Origin: Porogramme epimiltina
Taxonomy: Eukaryota; Basidiomycota; Agaricomycetes; Polyporales; Polyporaceae
Length of the DNA stretch: 38,664 bases
Assembly: GCA_900155495.1 (NCBI GenBank)
Contig: FTLJ01000919.1
Span: forward strand, 1 to 38,664
Direction of reading: 5' to 3'
Below are positions 1 to 9,230 of this stretch, one piece after another. Within the stretch, counting starts at the first letter, position 1. Each line of letters starts with the position of its first letter. A model generated the notes under the pieces. That model was not told where the DNA came from, ran no database searches, and was given only the letters and a program-made list of their open reading frames with translations. A program made the translations under genes and the position numbers.

Positions 1-790
1 CCCCGCCCCCGTCTCTACCACCCGCCTCGCAGCCCCGCGCGCGCGACGAGCAACAGACGTAGCCGCGGCGCACCGCTTCCTCGACGCCCACGCCAGTCTC
101 GACGCCTACTCGGCCGCGTTCGGCGCACCGCCCACGCCGCCGCCTTCCCTGCCCACACCCGCGCCCCTAGTCTCGACCTGCCACCCCCGCATCAAGAACA
201 AGCTCAGGCCCAACCCCAGACCCGCGCCCTACTCACTAGCGCCCCAGTCCGAGCGCCGGCGCGCGGAATCGCGCGCGTCCTCATCCTCGTCCACGTCCGC
301 ATCCGCATCCGCGTCTTCTCTACCCTCTCCGCACACTTCGAGCGTGTCGCCCCTACCGCACTCCACAGCGCCCCACCCCCCACACACGTCCCCCTCTGCG
401 TCTACGTCCGAGCTACCCGCGGCCGCGCCTGAGCGGAGCCTGCCCTGCCCACACTGCGAGGGGCCCGCCCCGCGCACCTTCTCGCGAGCCAAGGACCTCG
501 AGCGGCACGTCCGCACCGTACACGACCGCCTCCGCCACTGCGCTGCGGGCGCGCCCGCGCCGTGGGTCTGCTGCGGGCTCCCGCGCGACACGTACGCGCG
601 CACGGCGGCGGGAGAGCGTGGGGCGAGGGAGGGGGAGGAGGGGCACCTGTACAACGGGGTGTGGATGGTCGGCGGGTGCGGGCGCGAGTGCTCGCGCAAG
701 GACGTGCTGAAGCGTCACCTGCGCTCGGGGCGCTGCGTCGGGGACGCGGAGGGATGGTACTTGGCCGGGAACCAGCAGGCGCGGCGGTAG
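1..790 (+). CDS. Atypical C2H2 zinc-finger protein, 3' part (partial)
   Basis: The frame is open from base 2 to a TAG at 788-790, so the start lies outside the window. The visible 262 residues begin with a low-complexity Pro/Ala/Ser-rich stretch with poly-Ser/Ala. The C-terminal zinc-binding part follows: C-x2-C...H-x4-H (CPHC to HVRTVH), then WVCCG-x-P, then MVGGCG, SRKD, RHL, a Cys and GD-x-EG-x-Y. The same order of motifs occurs in the gene at 9231-10208, so the two are paralogues. The fingers suggest a nuclear nucleic-acid-binding protein, possibly a transcription factor, but this is inferred from the motifs only. The long reading frames on the opposite strand and in other frames here follow from high GC and are not genes. 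Confidence 0.75.
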   Translation, partial: PAPVSTTRLAAPRARRATDVAAAHRFLDAHASLDAYSAAFGAPPTPPPSLPTPAPLVSTCHPRIKNKLRPNPRPAPYSLAPQSERRRAESRASSSSSTSASASASSLPSPHTSSVSPLPHSTAPHPPHTSPSASTSELPAAAPERSLPCPHCEGPAPRTFSRAKDLERHVRTVHDRLRHCAAGAPAPWVCCGLPRDTYARTAAGERGAREGEEGHLYNGVWMVGGCGRECSRKDVLKRHLRSGRCVGDAEGWYLAGNQQARR

Positions 791-1117
791 ACGGCGAGCC
801 TTAGATGCCGCCGGGGTAGGGGTGTTTCGTGTCTCGGTGTATCGATAGCATTTCGTGTATTCGCGTTTCTTCTGTAGCAGAACCTTTATGCACTTTCTTC
901 ACTGCGCTCTTCGCTTCGCGCTATCGCGACCACCGACAGCCTGAGACCAAAGAGAGGCGCAGACTGCTACCACCTAGATTGACGCAGGATTATGGTATAC
1001 CGAGCAGACAGCTTGCAGACCACACACAAGACATTAAACACCCCAACATAAACCCATCCCATCCATCCTCCATCCGTGAAAATCCACATTTCCCTATCCA
1101 AAAAAGACGCCGCACGC
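791..1117. other. Convergent intergenic spacer
   Basis: This spacer lies between the 3' ends of the zinc-finger gene (+) and the first Kre9/KNH-like gene (-). I see no gene or RNA here. It should hold both 3' UTRs. Confidence 0.6.
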
Positions 1118-2176
1118 TCAGAGCGCGACAGCGAACGCGAACGCAGCCGCGCCGAGCGCGACGCCCGCGCGGACGACGAGCGAGTCGACGCCGTGCGCCG
1201 CGGAGAGCGCGCCGTTGCTCGCGCCCGTCGCGTTCGTCGACGCCGCCGAGGTGTTCGTGCTCGTCGAGGCAGTCGTTGGCGCGGCGGGCGCCGTCGACGC
1301 GACCTTGGACGTGATCATCGACGTCGTCCCCGCGGCCGCGCTGGTCGTGCCGGCCGCGGCAGCAGTCGTCGAGGCCGTCTCCGCGACAGTGGAAGCGGTG
1401 GAGCCCGAGGTGAGGTACGTGGGCGCGGCCTTGGCGGTAGAGGGGTCGACGAGGGCGCCGGTGCCCCAGGGGATGGCGGAGCCGTCGGGCTCCGTCGCGT
1501 TCGTAGGGTCGGTCGTGGTACCGTCGGAGGCGGCGATCGTGAAGCGGGTCGTCCAGGTCAGGTTGGAGGGCGCGGCGGGGGAGGAGAACTGGTAGAAGTA
1601 GATGGCGGCGTTGGGGGTGACCTGGGAGGGAATAGAGATGAGTACTCGTAGCGTGATAGTGAAGAAAGGATGAAGGTCGAAAACTGTGTGCTGCGGAATG
1701 TATGCATGTAGTGCGGCTGCGACTCGCCACCCTGATCATGCGAGGCATGCACGCAGAACATAGCGCAATACAATATACAATAGTTTAAAAGCATTCCGAG
1801 TGCGAGCGTTTCGTTGGTCGACCGTGCAAGATAGAAGTTGACACTCACTTCGGGGCAGTCGTAGCTGAACGACGTCGTGGCGGAAGCAGTGCCGTCAAGG
1901 GTAGCGACAGCTGCACCCGCAGTTAGCCTTCCATGCCACCGCGACTAGCACCGACGGCAAAAACATACTGGTGATGTGGACCATGCCAGTGTTGCTGCCA
2001 GTCATGAGCTCGACGTTCATCTCCGTCCAGGTGCCGGTCGTGTCGGGCGTCCAGGTGAACGTGCACTGGCCGCCCACCTTGAAGACGTCGCCGGGGCCGG
2101 GTGCGGTAGGGACGGGGTCGGCGCGGACGAGCGCGGAGCCTGCAATGAGGGCGAGAAGGCTGGCGTATGCGAACAT
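1118..2176 (-). CDS. Kre9/KNH1-like Ser/Thr-rich secreted protein, probably GPI-anchored (copy A)
   Basis: Three exons are supported: 2176-1969, 1910-1849 and 1621-1118, giving 257 residues. The introns are 58 nt (GTATGT...CAG) and 227 nt (GTGAGT...CAG). The ATG at 2176 starts a clear signal peptide (MFAYASLLALIAGSALVRA). The conserved domain follows, from PTAPGPGDVFKVGGQCTFTW through VATLDGT, FSYDCPE, IYFYQF and LTWTTRFTI. This matches the N-terminal domain of the Kre9/Knh1-like Ser-Thr-rich membrane family (PF10342). A Thr/Ser/Ala-rich stalk and a hydrophobic C-terminus (AGVALGAAAFAFAVAL) suggest GPI attachment and a place in the cell wall. Yeast Kre9/Knh1 act in beta-1,6-glucan assembly; whether this protein does is unknown. 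A tandem paralogue lies upstream at 3097-4052, with the first intron in the same place. Confidence 0.85.
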
Positions 2177-3096
2177 CGTGAGGTGAGTTTTGCGAGGGGA
2201 GAGGGGGCTAGAGGCGATGCTGGAGGGGTCCGAGCTGGCAGACGACGGGGTCAGCGAACTCGTTGGTATACTGTTAGGCCAAGGCAAAATGTCACGTACT
2301 GGTGCTAGAACAGCGGATCAAAAGAATGACCGGGGAAAGGAGAGGACGGTTTGAGAACCGGAAGGCTGAACGTTGGAGGGAAGAGGAGGAGCGGGAAGTC
2401 GTCGAGGTCAAGAACGAGGACGAGGATGAGGAAAAGGCCGCGAACGCTGCTGCCCCGCCTAACCTGGGACGGGCGTCTGGAATAAGGTACGGCGGCGTTT
2501 ATTGGCTGAACGCCGTCGGGCTCGGCGAGTTGCGGTCTTTGCCTGAATATCTCGCCAACTGTCACTAGCCGTCGCCTTCTCTTGTCCAACACGCCAAGTT
2601 TTGAGTTGCTCGAACCACACCATTCCTCCGTCGTGTCGTGAACCGACTTCGTAAAACGGGCTCGAGTCTCCGTTCGCGTAAGTGCCTGTGGCGAGCGCCG
2701 CCCCCGTTGCCAAACCTTCCTAATTGCACACGTATCGACAACTAATTACTGGATTCAGACAGGTCGGGGCAGATCAGATGACGATCTCTTACTCACACGC
2801 GCAGGTCAGGTATTTATAACCTCGCGTTTGGGAGAGGTGCTTGAAAAACAAGGAATGCTGGCCGTGCGCACGAAGAGCGCAGCGAGGAGCAAAGGATCGT
2901 TATTAACATAACTTAGAAGGTACCGTACATCGCGCGCGCCTTTCAAATACCGAAAGTCCAAAACAGCGCCCAAAAATGAAAGTCAAAGCAATGTCAGCGC
3001 ATACCCGCGCACACACGCTCGCGGAGACACCCCACTCCGACCGACGTCGGAACCCCACAGCAACCGAGCTAGCCTCGGTCTGGGCGGGCGCTCCGC
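2177..3096. other. Intergenic region between the tandem Kre9/KNH-like genes
   Basis: It holds the promoter of copy A, next to 2176, and the 3' UTR of copy B. Reading frames such as 2302-2568 (+) and 2305-2592 (-) overlap each other, have no recognisable domain, and look like chance. I see no RNA gene. Confidence 0.5.
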
Positions 3097-4052
3097 TCAC
3101 GACATGAGCGCGAACACGACGGCCGTCGCACCCATCGCGAGCGCGGCGGCCCCGAAACTTGCGCGCGCGCTCGCGCCCACCGCGCCGTTCCCGCTGCCCC
3201 CGCTGCTGGTCCCGCTGGTCGTCGCGCTTGCACTTGACGACGTGGTGGAAACGGTCACGGTGGATGCCTGCCCCGCGGAGTTCGTGGTCGAGACGGTGGC
3301 GGCGGTGCTCGAGGACGACGTAGTTGGCGCAGAAGACGTCGAGGTCGAGGAGGAAGTGGACGAAGAGGACGTGCTGGATGTGGACGCGGACGAAGAGGTC
3401 GTCGTCGCCGCGCCGCCGCCGAGGTAGCTCGGGAGCGCCGTCGCCTTGGACGGGTCCGCGAGCGCGCCGACGCCCCACGATATCTTCTGGCCGTCGGGCT
3501 GCGTGTCGTTCGCGGGGGGCGTCGTGCTCCCGTCGGCGGCCGCGATCGTGAAGCGCGTCGTCCATGTCAAATTCTTGGGCGCGGCGGGCGTCGAGAACTG
3601 GTAGAAGTAGATCGCCGAGTTCGGCTCGACATCCGGGCACGCGTACGAGAACGACGTCTTGCTCGTGTCGGTGCCGTCGAACGTGGCGACGGCTGTGCCG
3701 GGGAGGTGGGGAGGAGGGGGGCGCAGTGCGGTGAGCACAGGAATATCGGGACACAGCCATCGCGGGGGCAAGACGCAGAAAACTCACTCGTGATGAACTT
3801 CATGTTAAAGTTGTCGCCCGACATGAGCTCCACGTCCGTCTGCTTCCACGTCCCCGACGGGTCCGGAGTCCATGTGAAGGTACACTGGCCGCCCTCCTTG
3901 AAGACATCTCCGGGCCCTGGCGCGGTCGGGACCACACCAGGGACGACGTTCGCGGCGACGGCGAGGGTGTTGCCGGTGCTCAGTTTGTTTGCGACGCGCG
4001 TCGCGCCCTGGCCGGCGAGGGCCTGAACGAGCATGTGGTTGATTCCGCGCAT
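3097..4052 (-). CDS. Kre9/KNH1-like Ser/Thr-rich protein (copy B)
   Basis: Two exons, 4052-3788 and 3692-3097, encode 286 residues and are separated by a 95-nt intron (GTGAGT...ACAG). The intron sits at the same codon and phase as intron 1 of copy A (after ...FIT/HIT, phase 1). The second intron of copy A is absent. The domain is intact (PTAPGPGDVFKEGGQCTFTW, FSYACPDV, IYFYQF, LTWTTRFTI). A long Ser/Thr stalk follows, then a hydrophobic tail (FGAAALAMGATAVVFALMS) that fits a GPI signal. The N-terminus from the ATG at 4052 is odd: it is longer than in copy A and has no strong hydrophobic signal core. A short upstream exon may therefore be missing from this model; a possible acceptor CAG lies just upstream of the ATG. 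Function is as for copy A: wall-associated, otherwise unknown. Confidence 0.8.
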
Positions 4053-5382
4053 AGCGAGTGGTATCGAAATGGACCTGCGGGGGTGGAGCGCGTGAGTGAC
4101 GTCTGGCGTTGGGGCTGACGCGGCGGTGAAGCCAGCCCGGGCTACATTGGCATGATCGACAGGGACTTACGGATTATGTTACTGGGACGTAAGGGTATGC
4201 GTGAAGGGAATGCGGGGCGGGACTGAAAGAGTGCGAAGGGCGCGGGGAAAGAGGAAACGACGGCGTACGGTGATGGGGGGAGGACGGCTCGGAGACCGCT
4301 GGTCTCGGACTTTTGTACGCGCCCTGGTCTCGGGGTGGCGGGGAGACAGCATGTGGGCCGCGGGCATGCAGGCCCTTGCTTGAGATCACGGACCGCCTCG
4401 CTGGCCGGCGGCTGCGTCAAGATTCCTGCCGCCGATTGCTGGGCGGCCATCGCAGCGCACACTTGTCTAGGGCAGATCGAGAGGTTACCGTTCTGATGGT
4501 GAGGCATGTGTCGGTCTTCCCTCCGCCTGCAGTCTGCGGTTGTGCCACTCGTTCTGAGCGGCCCTCTCTCAGACTGTTGCGAGTCCCTGTGGCTGCCAAC
4601 GCGGAGAAAGAGGCGAGGCATGGCGGGTCGCCGTCGACCACGCTGTGCAGGAGTCAAGTGGTTTCATGCATATGGACGTATCTGCCTCGATGTGGCCTCC
4701 ACGGTGGCGTCAACGCCGTTGCTGGGCGAGTGCGTGCGCGCGGAGAGTTCCGGCATAGCCACGGCACAATATTCGGCGTGAGCGCAATGGCGCTGTGCTC
4801 CTCCGCCTATACAGAGCCCGGCGCGACATATACTCCGACAAGCTTGCGCTGGATAGAACTCGAAACTCATCGGCCAGAAGGATAGCGTGGGGAGCGACAG
4901 GATCGGCGCACGACGTCGGAAGGGGACACTTACGGCTTGGCGCTATATACTATTCGTACTGTAAGATCTACTGTGCAAATGGTACATAGCGCCGAGCTGT
5001 TAGAATCTAACATATATAACCGAGGGTCATGTGTAATCCGGAATAGACCGCGCGACCTCTGGGTACCGTGGTTGGGTGCATGTTCATAAACTGCCTGTGA
5101 GTAAAGAAGGAACCGATACAGCTATTATAGAGGTGTTTGGTGGAGTTCACGTGCGCGTGTGCGTCGTAGCCCCGACCTGAGCGGCGAGTATGAGCAACAC
5201 CACAAGACAAGAGTTCCGGCGTGTGCTATGATAACGCTTAGTGCGGGTCGGGGGCGATGGTCCTTAACGTGTTTGAAGTCAGATAGACAAATATACACAG
5301 TTGTAGGTCGGTGGCTGACTGCAGGTACGAGAGCTATATCACTTCCGGCAAATAATCAACTTACAATACTGTACATCATATA
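4053..5382. other. Intergenic region, no gene recognised
   Basis: About 1.3 kb separates copy B from the 3' end of RNase H2C. Several reading frames of 60-190 codons occur on both strands (for example 4313-4885 + and 4142-4657 -). They overlap each other, carry no recognisable motif and have no consistent splice pattern. The stretch near 4950-5020 is AT-rich. Part of it must be the promoter of copy B. Confidence 0.45.
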
Positions 5383-6268
5383 TTAATCCTCCGTCCTATG
5401 AATCTGCAAAGCAAAGAGAGACGTTAGGGGAAGCCTAGCAGACCAAGCCGATATGACGCACCTCCGCCGCAAGCTTCGTCCATTCAGTGAGCGAGCGCAA
5501 ATACTCGTCCCGCCCTTCGTCCACCGGAATGTCGGGGTGCCACAGCACGAACGACCCAAACGTCCCCGTCGGACACAGCACACGCGCCGGCCCCTCGTCC
5601 GCGCCCCCCTCCGCCTCCGCGCCCGCGCCCGCGCCGCCCGCAGCGCCCGCGCCCTCCGCCGCGTCCACATCGATAGCCTCAGCCTCCGCCTCCGCCTCCA
5701 CCTGCGCGCGCTTCGCCCGCCGCGCCGCGCGCCCCTTCTTGCCCTTGGGCTTTTCCTCCGCCACCTTCGGGCGGCGCGCGGGAGCCGAGCCGCTCGCTGC
5801 GGCGGAGGCGTAGGTTTTGTCCTCGGGCGCGCGGAGGACAACGCCGGAGTAGCCCGCGGGGAGGTCCACGAGCGTGCCGTGCATCGCGCGCCCGCGGAAT
5901 GAGGCCGCAAAGTGGCGTTGGGGCTCCGCACTGGACGAGGGCGCCGCGCTGGCGGGTGCGTCTCCTGCCTCCATCTCTACGTCCATAGCCGTCTGTGTGG
6001 AGGCGGAGGAGCTGGCTGTGACCGAGGCGAGGGACGATGTTGCGACCAGCGTGGTTTGGGAGTCCGGCATTGTTTCCTGAGACGAGAGCGCATCGGGAGG
6101 TGGAGGAGCGGGCGTGGCTTCGCGGCCGAATGTAGGTGCAGGCACCGCTTTCACGCGAAAGTAAGTGGATATGGGTGCTGGTCCTGTATGCGCGATGTGG
6201 AAAGGCATGAGGTGTGGAGTGACCCCAACGGGGAGTTCATCCCCAGGTGAGATAGTAAGAGAGGCCAT
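5383..6268 (-). CDS. Ribonuclease H2 subunit C (Rnh203-like)
   Basis: Two exons, 6268-5462 and 5403-5383, encode 275 residues. The 58-nt intron runs GTGCGT...TTTGCAG. The RNASEH2C-family signatures (PF08615) occur in order: HLMPFHIAHTGPAPISTYF near residue 18, FRGRAMHGTLVDLPAGYSGVVL near 125, and FGSFVLWHPDIPVDEGRDEYLRSLTEWTKLAAEIH at the end. Between them is a long insert rich in Ala/Glu with a basic run (KGKKGRAARRAKRA), typical of the variable middle of this subunit. The last exon codes only IHRTED. Without it the protein would end in an unrelated tail, and the joined end LAAEIH fits the family. The family forms the RNase H2 complex with a catalytic A and a B subunit and removes ribonucleotides and RNA from DNA in the nucleus. 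A tRNA-Leu gene lies 169 nt upstream on the same strand. Confidence 0.9.
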
Positions 6269-6428
6269 GGTGGAATCTGAGAGAACCGAAGTGAGGAGAT
6301 AAAGCCAGAGAAGAGTAGGAGGGTGAGGTGGAACACGAAGACGACTGGGGAGAATTCGTGTATTGGCGTTATGGTGTCGCAGCCCGACGCGTAAAGGCCT
6401 GCCCTAAACGCCGTCCTAAGAAGGACGG

Positions 6429-6433
6429 AAAAA
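6429..6433 (-). terminator. RNA polymerase III T-run after tRNA-Leu
   Basis: Five T residues on the minus strand lie a few bases past the 3' end of the tRNA. This is the usual Pol III stop. Confidence 0.7.
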
Positions 6434-6436
6434 GGT

Positions 6437-6526
6437 TGACAACAGTGGGATTCGAACCCACGCCCTTTCGGACCAGATAAGCTAAGCTCCTGATTCTGGC
6501 GCCTTAGACCGCTCGGCCATATTGCC
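6437..6526 (-). tRNA. tRNA-Leu(CAG) with a 10-nt intron
   Basis: The minus strand folds as a full class II tRNA. The acceptor arm GGCAATA/TGTTGTC pairs with G-T wobbles, and the discriminator base is A. The D-stem is GCC/GGC and the anticodon stem is CCAGA/TCTGG. The anticodon CAG is at 6492-6490. A long variable arm (TCCGAAAGGGC) and a T-arm GTGGG-TTCGAAT-CCCAC complete it. The canonical intron AGCTTAGCTT (6488-6479) follows position 37. The long variable arm and the anticodon together identify leucine. Confidence 0.95.
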
Positions 6527-6690
6527 ATATGATCATGAGAAAAGTGTAGCACTACAATGAGGGGACCTGGAGCTCACTTGATGACGTCGATCCGGAAAGT
6601 GGAATTCCCGCTGCACCGAGCCCGAAGTGTTGTGGCCTTTCCGTTGACCCAGCTCGTTATCCATCGTTGCGCAGCCAAACCCAAAACCAG

Positions 6691-6760
6691 GTGAGCTCAC
6701 GCTCAATATGTAGAGAACATATGCATCAGATGATGTTGCTCACCGGCCAATGCTCTTCAG
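6691..6760 (+). other. Probable 5' UTR intron of the F-box gene
   Basis: The donor GTGAGC and a pyrimidine-containing TTCAG acceptor frame 70 nt just upstream of the F-box ATG. Its removal would make the ATG at 6772 the first one after the splice. This is inferred from the splice consensus only. Confidence 0.4.
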
Positions 6761-6771
6761 ATCAAACATCG

Positions 6772-8687
6772 ATGGAGATACTGGAATTACCGACAGATAT
6801 CCTCCTTCACCTATTCAGCTATCTAGATGTTAGAGATATTGTCTCTTTAAGGAAGGTCAGCTATTGAGCATTCTGTGATTCATTTTCGACTACAGAATGC
6901 TCAGAACTTCCCCTTGATATGACAGACATGCAAAGCTTTTGATGCTGTCACCCGCGATCGAAGTGTTTGGCACGAAGCGCTTCTCAGCAGATTTATTTGC
7001 AGAGGCATCCCCGTCGTAGGATACCCTATTCATGAACACAACAGCACCACAGGGATGAGCGCGGAAACACTGGAGCAAATTGTCATCCGGGCACAACGCT
7101 TCTGGTCCAATTGGACGTCTTTGGAGCCTACGCCTTTTCGACAAGTAGAAATACAGTCCACGCACCACCCGTGGTCCATCAAAGGGGCCCGAAACTTGGC
7201 TGCGGAATTTCTGCCTGGCCATCGGGGACGCTATCTTCTTACACTCACTCTCCACGACTCTTTTTCGGAGCGGGATACGAGACGGTTCTCGTTCGAGTGC
7301 TGGGATATCGGCGGCCCTAAACCGACCCTCCTTGCCGAGCTCCACATCGCGAGTCTACTCGGCTATGCGGTGAACTCAACAGCCTCCAGCCCGCATATGC
7401 TCGCCATATGTCGTCGCGAAAGCGGTCGGTGTGTATATCAAATCAAATACTATCTCCATCGTAGTATTAATTAGAGCGTATTAACGATGCAGCCTGACGA
7501 CCACAACCTACACCATTGATTTCTCGCAGTTAGGCGTAAGCCCATGGTTCAGAAGAATGGGCCAGTTCGAGACTAGCCGCAAGACCCTAGGCTTACAAGG
7601 ACCGTATTACCTCGCAACCGACGCGGGTCGAGAGGTGTATATGTTTCATGTCGACAGCGGCCATTTGGTGTATAAACTCAAGGTCCCGCTGCTGCATGAT
7701 GACCAGACGTTACATCTTCCCGTACGCCACATGCTTCTATGTCAGTAGTGAAAACCCACCGTTGACCCTCCGCTGCAGGAATTTCAATGCATTGATTTCG
7801 AAATCATTGGTGACTTCATACTCACATTCTGCAGACAATGGATCTTTCTTTACTACGTCCCGGCACCTCCTTCTCTGTCACCTACTGCCCCATATCTTCC
7901 GGAACGCGCCATCGACCCAATCGTGAAGTTCAAATGGCAATGGCGGATCGACAGCGTCTCCGTCGCTACCCGTCGCCATCCGCCCTCCTCCAGCTTCCCC
8001 ATAATCGACCTGCTCATTCGCTTCGACACCTACTACCCCTGGCCAGTCAACATCCTCCACCACTTCGTCCTTCCCCCCAACCCCGAATACGCCCCCGACG
8101 GCGCCTCGTTCTCCCCATCGGACCCCACGACCTTCCCATACCTCCCGTTCCCCACGGACCCCTCAGCGCCCCTCGTGGCTGGCGCCGCTCCCGGCCGCCC
8201 GGACGCGCACCACGCGCACCCCTGCGCGCCGCGCATGGCGCACGCGATCCCGTCGCCGCTCCGCCTCTTCACGCCATCAGACATGGTCCTCGGCGCGTGC
8301 GGCACGGCGCTCTGGCTCGACGCGGCGCCCGACGCGGCGTCCCCCGCGCAGGCGGGCGATCGCGGCCAGCGCATCGCCGCGTTGGTCGTCGCGCGCGGGC
8401 CGCTCCCCGCGCACGCCGGGCCTGCACCCGGGGACGACGCTGTGAGCCCGGGGATGGGCGCGGGTGCGGCGACAGAGGCGGAGGGAGAGGGAGAGGAGGA
8501 CGCGGCGAGGGTTAGTGAGATGCTGGAGGCGGAGGCGGCGCCTCTCGGGCGGGCGAGGGTGAGCGTGTTGCACGCACAGGAGACACATGAGGTGTGGAGT
8601 AGGGTCGCAGTTTGTGAGGAGCAGGGGCTGGTCGCCGTGGGTCAGGTGGACGGGAAGGTATCAGTCTATGAATATGCACCGCTCTAG
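6772..8687 (+). CDS. F-box domain protein (574 aa)
   Basis: Four exons are supported: 6772-6855, 6926-7428, 7493-7721 and 7779-8687. Introns are 70, 64 and 57 nt, with donors GTCAGC, GTGTGT and GTACGC and CAG acceptors, and all phases agree. The N-terminus is an F-box: MEILELPTDILLHLFSYL, VRDIVSLRKTCKAF, SVWHEALL. F-box proteins usually link Skp1-cullin E3 ligases to substrates; the substrate here is unknown. The rest is a long beta-rich region without recognised repeats, with a Pro/Ala-rich insert and an acidic patch (EAEGEGEEDAARVSEM) before the end (QVDGKVSVYEYAPL). The ATG at 6772 is preferred because it begins the F-box and a likely 5' UTR intron (6691-6760, GTGAGC...TTCAG) removes the in-frame ATG at 6721. 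Confidence 0.85.
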
Positions 8688-8854
8688 TGTAGGAAGACGC
8701 CCCTGAGAGATAGAAACGTACAGTACCCAACGCTTCGCAGGAGTGTCCACAGCCCACAGATGTACATGTAGTCGCCTACAAGTCGGTTGACGTAAATCCT
8801 TTAGTAGCGTCCTTGCCTGAATGCTTTCGACGGATGTACCATGAGAGTGCTAAG

Positions 8855-8859
8855 AAAAA
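8855..8859 (-). terminator. RNA polymerase III T-run after U6
   Basis: TTTTT on the minus strand, 3' of the U6 sequence, fits a Pol III terminator and the oligo-U tail of U6. Confidence 0.75.
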
Positions 8860-8920
8860 TAAATATTGAGACCCGTAGGTCTACCACTCCGGGAAAGCGT
8901 GTCATCCTTGTGCAGGGGCC

Positions 8921-8951
<31 letters not shown>

Positions 8952-8977
8952 TTCGTATGTCACCCCGAAGGGGACAC
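8860..8977 (-). ncRNA. U6 spliceosomal snRNA
   Basis: The minus strand starts with a 5' stem-loop (GTGTCCCC-TTCG-GGGTGACAT). It continues with the near-invariant U6 core: AATTGGAACGATACAGAGAA, GATTAGCATGGCCCCTG and CAAGGATGACACGC. The ACAGAG box that pairs with the 5' splice site, the AGC triad and the internal stem-loop region are all present, with no intron. The 3' tail differs from yeast or human U6 and holds a small hairpin (AGACC-TACG-GGTCT) before the T-run. I see no clear TATA box upstream or B box downstream. The 5' end could be one or two bases different. Confidence 0.93.
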
Positions 8978-9230
8978 TTGTTAGGGCTGGGATTCACAGG
9001 CAAGGACACGAATAGTGCATTTTGCTCTACTCGCGGGTTGTGCCTCGCCTATCGTAGCGATGGCCTTGCGGCTCGGCTACACTCGCGTCGCAGACTCAAT
9101 TGGGGCGCGATATCAGGTCAAAGTGGCTACGTTATTGTCGAAAGATTAACAATTCTACAAGATTACTTGCGCTCTATAAGTCCGATACATCGCCATACCT
9201 GGTTGAGCCCCAGCAGCTAGCCCCGTCCTT

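Noticed and set aside
1076..1651. Arg/Gly-rich plus-strand frames over the Kre9/KNH gene
   Set aside because: They are shadows of the Thr/Ala-rich stalk coding sequence on the minus strand.
4142..4885. Overlapping frames on both strands in the 4.1-4.9 kb intergenic region
   Set aside because: They have no motifs, they conflict between strands, and no intron pattern supports them.
5453..5902. Long plus-strand frame opposite RNase H2C
   Set aside because: It is Arg/Ala-rich and antisense to a clearly conserved gene; it follows from GC-rich codons on the other strand.
6667..6771. N-terminal extension of the F-box protein
   Set aside because: The upstream start is TTG and the region carries a likely 5' UTR intron; the ATG at 6772 begins the F-box directly.
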